Shown here piece by piece: positions 57,012-64,000 of a DNA stretch of 64,000 nt; position 1 is the stretch's first letter; each line of letters begins with the position of its first letter. The stretch spans positions 152,871-216,870 of the forward strand of contig NZ_BLJE01000006.1 in the NCBI RefSeq assembly GCF_009811795.1, written 5' to 3'. Source of the stretch: Litoreibacter roseus. GTDB lineage: Bacteria > Pseudomonadota > Alphaproteobacteria > Rhodobacterales > Rhodobacteraceae. The translations under genes and the position numbers were made by a program. A model generated the notes under the pieces. It had not been told where the DNA came from, did not search any database, and saw only the letters and a program-made list of their open reading frames with translations.

Positions 57012-58811
57012 ATGGTGGATATGACAGCCCTGACGGACATGCATTCCGGTGATGCGGCCAAGGCTCGGGTCAGGAAGCGACGCGCGGCAGAGACGCGTCT
57101 TCAGGCATACGGAATCCTCGCGATTTTTCTCGCGGGTGCGGCGCTTGTCGCGTTGCTCAGTTCCGTGGTTGGCAAGGCCGTGGGGGCTCTAAGCGAAACC
57201 TATATCACAGTGCCCGTGACCATCAGCGCACAAGAGATTGATCCTGACAACTTGCGCGATCCAAAACAAATCCTGCGGGCTGATTTCAACGGCCTGACGC
57301 GGGATGTGCTGCGCAATATATTTCCGCAGGTAAGTGGCCGCACCGAGCGGCGGCAGCTCTATGATCTGTTGTCGTCCGGCGCGTCGTTTGAACTAGCGGC
57401 TCATGTATCGGAAAATCCCGATCTTGTGGGGGAGACGATCAACTTCCCACTGTTGGCCTCTGACGTCACAGACCTTTACCTGAAGGACGATTTCGGTCGG
57501 TTGGTCGAAAAGGAGACTTCGGGCAATCTGACACTGACCGCAACTGACACTGAAGGGGAATACGCAGTATCCTCCACCGAGGGTGATTTTGAGGCAGCAT
57601 TGGACCGCGTCAAGGAAGGTCTTGTCGTCGAGGCGCGCCAATTGCGGCGCCAGGCTGATCGGCAAGAGGCCGGAGTGATCGAGTTCAATCGCCGCGCCGA
57701 AGTGGCTGAGACGGAGGAAGAGCGCACCCGTAATCTTGATCTTGCGGCCCAACGCGCCGCGAACCGCGACGATCTCGAAGCGCAGGCAGATGATCTGATC
57801 CGCCGCTCCGAACAAGAAGGCGGCGACGAGGCGCTTGGTGACGATAACCGCACGGTGCTGATCAATGTTGCAGGCGGCTGGCTTAAGATGACGCGTATCA
57901 CGCCGCAAGGGGGTGTTGCAGAGGCCGTAGTGCCAATGGAGCGTGAAGTGAACGCGTCCAACACATGGGAGCTTTACACAACCGATCTTCCACAAGCGGC
58001 CCGGAAGGTAACCGACAATCAAATCATCTGGATCGAGACTCTGAAAGAAGAGGGGGGGATCGAGACGGTCTTCAATTCGCGGTTCTTCACGGCAGGGGAC
58101 AGCCGGGAACCGGAATTGGCCGGTATCTGGGGCGCTGCCGTCGGGTCGTTCTGGACGATGATCGTGACCTTCTCGCTCGCCTTTCCCATCGGCGTGATGG
58201 CGGCGATCTACCTTGAAGAGTTCGCGCCCAAAAACAAAATCACGGATTTCATCGAGGTGAACATCAACAACCTCGCCGCCGTACCGTCCATCGTTTTTGG
58301 TCTCTTGGGGCTTGCGGTGATCTTGCCGATGGTCAGTGAGCTTGCGGACAGATCCCTGCGCTCTGCACCCCTCATCGGCGGTATCGTTTTGGCGCTGATG
58401 ACATTACCAACGATTATCATCGCATCCCGTGCCGCGATCCGCGCCGTGCCACCGTCCATCAGAGATGCGGCGATCGGCTTGGGCGCATCAAAGCTGCAAT
58501 CCACTTTCCACCACGTCCTGCCCTTGGCTATGCCGGGTATCTTGACTGGGACGATCATTGGCATGGCGCAGGCCCTCGGGGAAACCGCGCCGCTGATCAT
58601 GATTGGCATGGTCGCGTTCATTGTCGATATCCCGACTGGTGTAACCGATAGCGCAACTGTGCTACCCGTGCAGGTCTATCGATGGTCAGACTTCCCTGAA
58701 CGCGCGTTCGAGGCGCGCACAGCGGCGGCGATTTGTGTGCTTTTGCTGTTCCTTGTGGTCATGAACGCGCTGGCTGTGTTCCTGCGCAAGCGCTTCGAGC
58801 GGCGCTGGTAG
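57012..58811 (+). CDS. pstA: Phosphate ABC transporter permease PstA, enlarged
   Basis: A 599-residue permease, about twice the E. coli length. One membrane segment lies at about 33-55; residues 60-365 form a large extracytoplasmic domain, including a charged helical part at 193-268 ([24 protein letters not shown]) that looks like a coiled coil. The permease domain starts near 370 and carries [14 protein letters not shown] and the loop [24 protein letters not shown]-terminal extensions are known in this group; this one is long. pstB follows after 13 bases. Confidence 0.93.
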   Translation: MVDMTALTDMHSGDAAKARVRKRRAAETRLQAYGILAIFLAGAALVALLSSVVGKAVGALSETYITVPVTISAQEIDPDNLRDPKQILRADFNGLTRDVLRNIFPQVSGRTERRQLYDLLSSGASFELAAHVSENPDLVGETINFPLLASDVTDLYLKDDFGRLVEKETSGNLTLTATDTEGEYAVSSTEGDFEAALDRVKEGLVVEARQLRRQADRQEAGVIEFNRRAEVAETEEERTRNLDLAAQRAANRDDLEAQADDLIRRSEQEGGDEALGDDNRTVLINVAGGWLKMTRITPQGGVAEAVVPMEREVNASNTWELYTTDLPQAARKVTDNQIIWIETLKEEGGIETVFNSRFFTAGDSREPELAGIWGAAVGSFWTMIVTFSLAFPIGVMAAIYLEEFAPKNKITDFIEVNINNLAAVPSIVFGLLGLAVILPMVSELADRSLRSAPLIGGIVLALMTLPTIIIASRAAIRAVPPSIRDAAIGLGASKLQSTFHHVLPLAMPGILTGTIIGMAQALGETAPLIMIGMVAFIVDIPTGVTDSATVLPVQVYRWSDFPERAFEARTAAAICVLLLFLVVMNALAVFLRKRFERRW

Positions 58812-58824
58812 AAGGGTGAACGAT

Positions 58825-59619
58825 ATGAATGATATGCGAGTGACGGAGCGTCCAATGTCCGATGAAATCAAGATCGCGGCCAAGGGTGTCGATGTCTTCT
58901 ACGGCGACACCCATGCGATCAAATCGGTCGATGTCGAAATCGATGACAAGGCGGTGACATCCTTTATTGGTCCTTCAGGCTGCGGCAAGTCTACTTTCCT
59001 ACGCTGTATCAATAGGATGAACGACACAATTGATGTTTGCCGGGTGACAGGCGACATCCGCCTTGAGGGGCAAGACATCTACGATAAGGACGTCGATCCG
59101 GTGCAGTTGCGGGCGCGTGTCGGTATGGTGTTTCAAAAGCCAAACCCCTTTCCCAAAAGCATTTATGAGAATGTAGCTTACGGCCCGAAAATACATGGGT
59201 TGGCGAAGGACAAGACTGAGCTGGATGAAATCGTCGAGAAGTCACTGCGCCGCGCTGCCATCTGGGACGAGGTGAAGGACCGCTTGGATCAGCCGGGCAC
59301 CGGTCTGTCCGGCGGTCAGCAGCAACGCTTGTGTATCGGACGGGCCATCGCAACGGCCCCGGAAGTTCTGTTGATGGACGAGCCGTGTTCGGCACTTGAC
59401 CCCATTGCAACGGCGCAGGTGGAGGAACTGATTGACGAACTCAGGGCCAGCTACACGGTCGTTATCGTGACGCACTCGATGCAGCAGGCGGCCCGTGTGA
59501 GTCAAAAGACGGCGTTTTTTCATTTAGGTGAATTGGTTGAGTACGGTGAGACGGATCGGATTTTCACCAATCCCGTCGACAGCCGAACCGAAAGTTACAT
59601 AACAGGCCGGATCGGCTAG
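58825..59619 (+). CDS. pstB: Phosphate ABC transporter ATPase PstB
   Basis: A 264-residue ATPase with Walker [11 protein letters not shown] loop [19 protein letters not shown], signature [10 protein letters not shown] and Walker [14 protein letters not shown] choose the ATG at 58825: AAGGGTG, six bases before it, is the ribosome binding site, while the GTG at 58816 lies inside that site. It drives phosphate import with PstC/PstA and takes part in PhoR signalling. Confidence 0.97.
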   Translation: MNDMRVTERPMSDEIKIAAKGVDVFYGDTHAIKSVDVEIDDKAVTSFIGPSGCGKSTFLRCINRMNDTIDVCRVTGDIRLEGQDIYDKDVDPVQLRARVGMVFQKPNPFPKSIYENVAYGPKIHGLAKDKTELDEIVEKSLRRAAIWDEVKDRLDQPGTGLSGGQQQRLCIGRAIATAPEVLLMDEPCSALDPIATAQVEELIDELRASYTVVIVTHSMQQAARVSQKTAFFHLGELVEYGETDRIFTNPVDSRTESYITGRIG

Positions 59620-59629
59620 GGACACAGAT

Positions 59630-60349
59630 ATGCAGGATAATGCACACATCGCGTCGGTCTTCGATCGAGACCTTGAAGGCGTCCAGGCCAGCATCATGAA
59701 GATGGGCGGCCTGGTTGAGACTGCAATTGCGGATGCTGCCAAAGCGTTAGATCGACGCGACACCGAACTGGCGGACGCCGTCCGCAAAAACGACAAACTG
59801 ATTGATGCCCTTGAGGAGACCGTCAGTGCGGACGTGGCCCGGATCATCGCGAAACGCAGCCCGGCGGCGGGTGATCTGCGCACTGTTCTGACTGTGCTCA
59901 AGATCAGCGCCAACCTCGAACGTATCGGGGACTATGCCAAAAACCTTGCAAAGCGCACGTCGGTTCTGTCCGAAATGCCGGCCGTCGAAGGGGCAGGTGG
60001 GTCGATCCGGCGGATGACCAAAAATGTGGGTCTGATGCTGAAGGACTCGCTAGACGCCTACATTCAGCGGGATGTGGATTTGGCTGAGGACGTTCGCCAG
60101 CGCGATGCCGAGGTCGACCAGATGTACAACGCGCTCTTCCGGGAATTTCTGACCCATATGATGGAAGATCCCCGCAACATAACCGCCTGTATGCACCTGC
60201 ATTTCATCGCGAAGAATATTGAGCGGATGGGTGACCACGTTACGTCCATCTCGGAGCAGGTCATCTATCTCGTGACGGGCGAGATGCCTGACGATGAACG
60301 GACCAAAGAAGACAGAACCCCATACGCAACGGCACCGGACGAGGCCTAA
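59630..60349 (+). CDS. phoU: Phosphate signalling regulator PhoU
   Basis: A 239-residue protein of two three-helix bundles. The metal-cluster motifs appear as DxxxNxxLAK-type sequences: ERIGDYAKNLAKR in the first repeat and ERMGDHVTSISEQ in the second. It links PstB activity to PhoR. It is between pstB (10 bases) and phoB (one base between stop and start), the standard order. The C-terminal 15 residues are charged and probably flexible. Confidence 0.96.
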   Translation: MQDNAHIASVFDRDLEGVQASIMKMGGLVETAIADAAKALDRRDTELADAVRKNDKLIDALEETVSADVARIIAKRSPAAGDLRTVLTVLKISANLERIGDYAKNLAKRTSVLSEMPAVEGAGGSIRRMTKNVGLMLKDSLDAYIQRDVDLAEDVRQRDAEVDQMYNALFREFLTHMMEDPRNITACMHLHFIAKNIERMGDHVTSISEQVIYLVTGEMPDDERTKEDRTPYATAPDEA

Positions 60350-60350
60350 G

Positions 60351-61037
60351 ATGCCTGCAGAACCCTTTGTTTTAGTTGTCGAAGATGATCCTGCCCAACG
60401 CGAGGTATTGGCCTATAATATTCGGGCTGAGGGCTACCATGTGGACACAGCGGAAAACGGCGACGAGGCGCTGCTGAAGGTTAAGGAGACAACGCCTGAT
60501 CTGGTGGTGCTGGACTGGATGTTGCCCAATGTCTCGGGCATCGAGATTTGTCGCCAGTTGAAGGTTTCCACGGACACGCAACGCATCCCGGTGATCATGC
60601 TGTCCGCCCGGTCAGAGGAAACAGATCGCGTGCGTGGTCTGGAGACCGGGGCCGACGATTATGTCGTCAAGCCATATTCAGTCGCTGAGCTTTTAGCTCG
60701 TATTCGTACGCAGTTGCGGCGCACGCGGCCTGCTGCTGTCGGGCAGCGGCTCGAATATGACGACATCATGATGGACATGGAAGAACATCGTGTGTTCCGG
60801 AAAGATGCAGCCTTGAAGCTCGGCCCGACCGAGTTTCGCCTGCTTGCCACCTTCATGGAACGCCCCGGGCGCGTTTGGAGCCGCGAGCAGCTTTTGGACC
60901 GCGTCTGGGGGCGTGACATCTATGTCGACACCAGAACAGTTGATGTTCACGTGGGACGCTTGCGGAAAGTGCTTTGCAGTAGGGGCGGGGAAGATCCACT
61001 GCGCACCGTACGCGGCGCTGGATATGCCCTGGGATAA
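60351..61037 (+). CDS. phoB: Phosphate regulon response regulator PhoB
   Basis: A 228-residue OmpR-type regulator. The receiver domain has VVEDDPAQRE, the phosphoacceptor in LVVLDWMLPNVSG, and the switch lysine in DDYVVKPYS; the winged helix shows PTEFRLLATFMERPGRVWSREQLLDRVW and DVHVGRLRK. The ATG at 60351 gives the family N terminus; the frame is open upstream but overlaps phoU. It is activated by PhoR and should bind the Pho box before pstS. Confidence 0.96.
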   Translation: MPAEPFVLVVEDDPAQREVLAYNIRAEGYHVDTAENGDEALLKVKETTPDLVVLDWMLPNVSGIEICRQLKVSTDTQRIPVIMLSARSEETDRVRGLETGADDYVVKPYSVAELLARIRTQLRRTRPAAVGQRLEYDDIMMDMEEHRVFRKDAALKLGPTEFRLLATFMERPGRVWSREQLLDRVWGRDIYVDTRTVDVHVGRLRKVLCSRGGEDPLRTVRGAGYALG

Positions 61038-61070
61038 GCTACACAACCTTAGCGTTAGTCGCTAAGTCGC

Positions 61071-61931
61071 TTAGGGCAAAAGGTTTTTCAGTTCTTCATG
61101 CGGGAATTCCCGTGATACGGTCACGGCATAAAATGGCTCTGTGATATCCAAGTCAAACGGCGCTGTGGTCACCCGTCCGCTGGCGATCTCATCTGCCAGT
61201 ACGACGGAAGGTGCGATCGCAAGGCCGGCATCCTCCCGAGCGAGCAAGCGGACCATGGCCATATCGTCCACATAGGCCGCGATCCGCGGACGTATGTCGA
61301 GTTTGGCAACGAGGTTTTCAAAACCCGCTCTGATCACGCTTTCGGTCGGAAGAATGAGGGGTTCATTGGCAAGCATCGACTTGAGTGAGCGATGGCCCAT
61401 CCGGGCGGGTGAACCGTGAATTCCAACAGATTGCTCAGTGATCCGCTGTGCTGCAAAGGTCGATGTCAATCCTGTCTGCGGCACCTCTGTCGTCAGGACC
61501 ACATCGAGAGCGAACATCTCAAGGTCTTTGAGCAGCGTCTTCGTATTTCCTGACCGTAGAACGATACGGCATGCGTCAGAGGCGAGCAGGGGGCGTAAAA
61601 ACTGAAGTTGAAAGTTGCGCGACAGCGTCGAGAGGGCGCCCACACGCAGCGGTGGTCTGGCAGCTGCGTTCTGCTGCAAACTTGCCAGCAGGTCTTCTCC
61701 GACGGAGAAAATACGATCAGCGTGATCGAGCGCGATCCGACCAGCGGCCGTCAACACCAAAGTTCGTCCGACCCGATCAAATAAGGGATAGCCGAGGCGG
61801 TCCTCCAGAGTGCGGATCTGGATCGATAGGGCGGATTGGGACAGGTTCAACCGATCCGCCGCACGCCCGAGATGGCCCTCAACGGCCACTTCTCGAAAGT
61901 ACCTCAGATGGTGATAATTCAATTGGTTCAT
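61071..61931 (-). CDS. LysR family regulator, NhaR-like
   Basis: A 286-residue regulator. The winged helix-turn-helix is at the N terminus (HLGRAADRLNLSQSALSIQIRTLEDRLG), followed by a substrate-binding domain. The opening NQLNYHHLRYFREVAVEGHL resembles the NhaR subgroup, which responds to sodium. It is divergent from an SbtA-type transporter with an AT-rich operator-like region between, so it probably controls that gene. It converges with phoB, 33 bases between stops. Confidence 0.88.
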   Translation of the reverse strand: MNQLNYHHLRYFREVAVEGHLGRAADRLNLSQSALSIQIRTLEDRLGYPLFDRVGRTLVLTAAGRIALDHADRIFSVGEDLLASLQQNAAARPPLRVGALSTLSRNFQLQFLRPLLASDACRIVLRSGNTKTLLKDLEMFALDVVLTTEVPQTGLTSTFAAQRITEQSVGIHGSPARMGHRSLKSMLANEPLILPTESVIRAGFENLVAKLDIRPRIAAYVDDMAMVRLLAREDAGLAIAPSVVLADEIASGRVTTAPFDLDITEPFYAVTVSREFPHEELKNLLP

Positions 61932-61939
61932 CGTTCTAT

Positions 61940-61963
61940 TTTATAAAACTATATATTTATAAA
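61940..61963. promoter_or_regulatory. AT-only operator-like region between lysR and sbtA
   Basis: Two identical palindromic octamers TTTATAAA (61940-61947 and 61956-61963) have centres 16 bases apart within a stretch of about 40 bases that is almost pure A/T, unlike the GC-rich surroundings. LysR proteins bind T-N11-A dyads, and such sites fit here. It is nine bases upstream of the lysR start and about 65 bases upstream of sbtA. Confidence 0.5.
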
Positions 61964-62027
61964 GATATATTTTTTTATCATTCAAGTTTCCACTAAGTCG
62001 CTTCTTGAACATCAAAGGAGCCGCAGG

Positions 62028-63104
62028 ATGGATCTTGTCCTCACAATTCTCGGAACGCTTGCCGAACAGTTTCAGAAGCCGACCCTTTCATTCCTGATTG
62101 CAGGCATGCTTCTTGCCGCGCTTGGCAGCAAGTTCGAGGTGCCGGAGCCGGTCTATAAGTTTATCGTCATACTGCTTCTGCTCAAGGTTGGCATAGGGGC
62201 AGGGATCTCGGTCCGCGATGCTAACTTCGTGCAGCTCCTGGTTCCTGCGATGGGTGCCACCATCGTTGGGATTGCGATTGTGTTTCTGGGAAGTCGGACC
62301 TTGGCCCGGTGGCGTGGCGTGTCAGAGGTCGATGGACTGGCCACGGCGGGCCTGTTCGGGGCGGTTTCCGCTTCAACGCTCGCTGCGGGCATGGCGATAC
62401 TGGACGATGGCGGCATTCCGTACGAGGGTTTCATCGGCGCGCTTTACCCGTTCATGGACATCGCTGCACTTGTGACAGCAATCGTTATGGCAAAGCTGAG
62501 TGCGGCTCGGCGTTCGGCGGCAGAGTTGTCGGGGGCAGGGGATGGCGCGCTCGTCGTCGGAGGTGGGTCCGGCCACCGCACCGCAAAATCTGGCGCTATC
62601 GAGGATGGGTTACTGCGTGGTATTCTGGTAGATACATTTCGCAGCCCGGCCATTTCAGCCTTGCTGATCGGGCTGGGCCTCGGCCTCTTCGCGCAGCCGG
62701 AGTCTGTCTATCAAAGCTTCTATGAACCACTTTTTCGGGGACTTTTGTCTATCTTGATGCTGATCATGGGGATGGAGGCATGGGCGCGATTTTCTGAACT
62801 GCGCAAAGTGGCCCATGCCTACATTGTCTACGGCATTCTCGCGCCGGTTGTTCATGGTCTCATCGGCTTCGGGGTCGGATACGTCGCCCACGAATTGACA
62901 GGTTTCTCTGCGGGGGGCGTCGTCTTACTTGCTGTCATGGCCGCGTCCAGTTCGGACATCTCCGGCCCGCCAACCCTGCGTGGTGCATTGCCCGAAGCAA
63001 ACTCATCGGCCTATGTCGGAACTTCGACGGGTATCGGAACGCCTGTCGCAATTCTGAGCATTCCGCTGTTCATCGCGTTGGCAGACGTACTGATCGGATG
63101 GTAA
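62028..63104 (+). CDS. SbtA-type sodium-dependent bicarbonate transporter family
   Basis: A 358-residue membrane protein with about ten helices in two inverted halves. Motifs of the SbtA family are visible: LLLLKVGIGAGISVR, FGAVSASTLAAGMA, then a long cytoplasmic loop (about 160-195), and MAASSSDISGPPTLRGALPEA near the C terminus. Cyanobacterial SbtA imports bicarbonate with sodium; family members outside cyanobacteria are less studied. AAAGGAG precedes the ATG. No SbtB (PII-like) gene is adjacent. Confidence 0.85.
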   Translation: MDLVLTILGTLAEQFQKPTLSFLIAGMLLAALGSKFEVPEPVYKFIVILLLLKVGIGAGISVRDANFVQLLVPAMGATIVGIAIVFLGSRTLARWRGVSEVDGLATAGLFGAVSASTLAAGMAILDDGGIPYEGFIGALYPFMDIAALVTAIVMAKLSAARRSAAELSGAGDGALVVGGGSGHRTAKSGAIEDGLLRGILVDTFRSPAISALLIGLGLGLFAQPESVYQSFYEPLFRGLLSILMLIMGMEAWARFSELRKVAHAYIVYGILAPVVHGLIGFGVGYVAHELTGFSAGGVVLLAVMAASSSDISGPPTLRGALPEANSSAYVGTSTGIGTPVAILSIPLFIALADVLIGW

Positions 63105-63138
63105 AAAATTTCTTGAGGATCGGCGCTGGCTTGCCCTT

Positions 63139-63173
63139 GATAGGTATGCGTGTAAAGCACATGCGTGCCTATC
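63139..63173 (+). promoter_or_regulatory. Long hairpin before the hemolysin III-type gene
   Basis: Bases 63139-63152 and 63160-63173 pair over 14 positions (with G-T pairs) around a seven-base loop. No T tract follows. It could be the terminator-like end of sbtA or a 5' control element; it argues against the GTG at 63165, which would lie inside the stem. Confidence 0.45.
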
Positions 63174-63188
63174 AAATCGGAGTGTCAA

Positions 63189-63824
63189 GTGTACCCAACC
63201 GCGGCGAAGACAGAGCGTATTGCTGACGGTGCAGTACACGCAGTAGGGGTATTGGCTGCTGTTAGCGGCGCCGTCATTATGATGTGGCAATACTCTGGTC
63301 TTGCATCTTCCGCACAGCTGACAGCGCTCGCAATTTACAGTGCGACTTTGATAGCCACATTTGTGGCCTCGGCGGCCTACCATCTGCTTCCTTGGCATGG
63401 TGTGCGACCGCTTCTGCGTCGGATCGATCATGCCGCGATTTACTTGAAGATTGCAGGAACCTACACACCATTGGTGGTCATGATCGGGTCTACATTTGCG
63501 TATGTAATCCTCGTGGTCGTCTGGACACTGGCTGTGATCGGCATAGCTGTAAAAGTGTTCTTCTGGGATAAGCGCGGTCCATTCGGTACGGTACTTTATC
63601 TAACAATGGGGTGGTTGAGTGTCGGATTGATCTCGTCGATCTGGCCGATCGTCCCAGGCAGTGTCGTTGCACTGATCGCCATCGGCGGTCTGACCTACAC
63701 GGCCGGCGTGATCTTCTACACCAGTGAACGAAAGTTTACGACGGCAATCTGGCACGGGTTCGTGGTCGCAGCGTCTGGCTGCTTCTGGGCCGCAATAACG
63801 ATCGGAGCGATGGCAACGATTTAA
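63189..63824 (+). CDS. Hemolysin III (YqfA/PAQR) family membrane protein
   Basis: A 211-residue protein with seven predicted helices. The family motifs are visible: ERIADGAVHAVGV near the N terminus, SAAYHLLP with the conserved serine and histidine, RRIDHAAIYLKIAGTYTP and the C-terminal AIWHGFVVAAS. These histidines form the metal site of the CREST/PAQR superfamily. I choose the GTG at 63189, six bases after GGAG; an upstream GTG at 63165 lies in a hairpin. The physiological role is unknown. Confidence 0.88.
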   Translation: MYPTAAKTERIADGAVHAVGVLAAVSGAVIMMWQYSGLASSAQLTALAIYSATLIATFVASAAYHLLPWHGVRPLLRRIDHAAIYLKIAGTYTPLVVMIGSTFAYVILVVVWTLAVIGIAVKVFFWDKRGPFGTVLYLTMGWLSVGLISSIWPIVPGSVVALIAIGGLTYTAGVIFYTSERKFTTAIWHGFVVAASGCFWAAITIGAMATI

Positions 63825-63879
63825 ACCTATCTTCCCGCGCATGCTTGCGATTACAGGGGATGCCACTGGCTACAATGAA

Positions 63880-63931
63880 TGTAAACACCATTCAGAAATG
63901 TCACCGGGTTTGCAAAGCAGAAGTGTCACCG
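63880..63931. repeat. Repeat pair, possible insertion-sequence end
   Basis: CAGAAATGTCACCG (63893-63906) and CAGAAGTGTCACCG (63918-63931) are direct repeats 25 bases apart with one mismatch, following TGTAAACACC at 63880. IS21-type elements carry such repeated transposase sites inside a TG-starting end. No transposase is visible before the window ends. Confidence 0.35.
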
Positions 63932-64000
63932 CCGGGTGCTTCGGTAGCAAGGCTTAGCGGCCCGGAGACCGCAAACATCGCAGGGCTGAAAAGCCTTGCG

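Noticed and set aside
61062..62003. Identical 11-base direct repeats (61062-61072 and 61993-62003) flanking the lysR gene
   Set aside because: They could mark an inserted module, but an 11-base match within 1 kb is not rare by chance, one copy overlaps the lysR stop, and there is no transposase.

Overview
The window reads as chromosomal DNA of a GC-rich alphaproteobacterium, most likely a marine member of the Rhodobacterales (Roseobacter group). The grounds are the block ispDF / dusB-ntrB-ntrC-ntrY-ntrX-trkA-trkH-hfq-hflX, an NtrC of the Rhodobacter type without the sigma-54 contact loop, a HemB without the zinc cysteines, a ribosomal protein L21 carrying a C-terminal helix-hairpin-helix domain, and promoters of the TTGCA(G/C)-N17-TA(T/A)A(C) type. 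Species was not determined. Gene density is high, with many 4-nt ATGA overlaps. No CRISPR array, prophage, complete insertion sequence, secretion system or obvious defence system is visible.

Layout. 1-2.2 kb (minus): cinA-type amidohydrolase, pgpA, ispDF. 2.3-14.7 kb (plus): dusB-ntrB-ntrC, ntrY-ntrX, trkA-trkH, hfq-hflX and a DUF2177 membrane protein, forming a nitrogen/redox signalling, potassium uptake and RNA-chaperone block. 14.7-18.9 kb (minus): penicillin-acylase-like hydrolase, SYLF lipoprotein, hemB. 19.0-23.1 kb (plus): small membrane protein and mfd. 23.1-31.4 kb: Bcr/CflA exporter, DsbA-like oxidoreductase, acyl-CoA synthetase with a divergent XRE-cupin regulator, aqpS-arsC arsenic pair, CsbD-like protein, patatin phospholipase, 3-hydroxybutyrate dehydrogenase and an unknown protein. 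31.5-38.9 kb: a candidate small RNA, an orphan peptide-binding protein, a 40-residue entericidin-type lipoprotein, DUF502 protein, psuK-psuG, and a TetR regulator divergent from a homocysteine S-methyltransferase and a secreted barrel-like protein.

39.0-41.0 kb: rpsB-tsf with a clear promoter and a foldable leader. 41.0-43.6 kb: a small accessory islet (Hint-domain protein, short ORF, LprI-like membrane protein, unassigned DNA) next to tRNA-Ser(CGA). 43.8-52.7 kb (plus): DUF2059 protein, rplU-rpmA, LysE exporter, two acetyltransferase genes (one a tandem fusion), obgE-proB-proA and a cystathionine-gamma-synthase-family gene. 53.3-61.0 kb: complete phosphate regulon phoR-pstSCAB-phoU-phoB with a three-unit Pho box before pstS. 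61-64 kb: LysR regulator divergent from an SbtA-type transporter, a hemolysin III-type membrane protein, and a repeat pair at the right edge that may be the end of an insertion sequence.

The points most worth following are the NtrC with a lysine in Walker B, the candidate small RNA at 31.6 kb, the rpsB leader, the hairpin abutting the arsC start, the repeated operator of the TetR/methyltransferase pair, the enlarged PstA with a coiled-coil insert, and the islet beside tRNA-Ser. No clearly new multi-gene system was recognised; most of the window is ordinary core genome. All family assignments come from reading the translated sequences; no database search was run.
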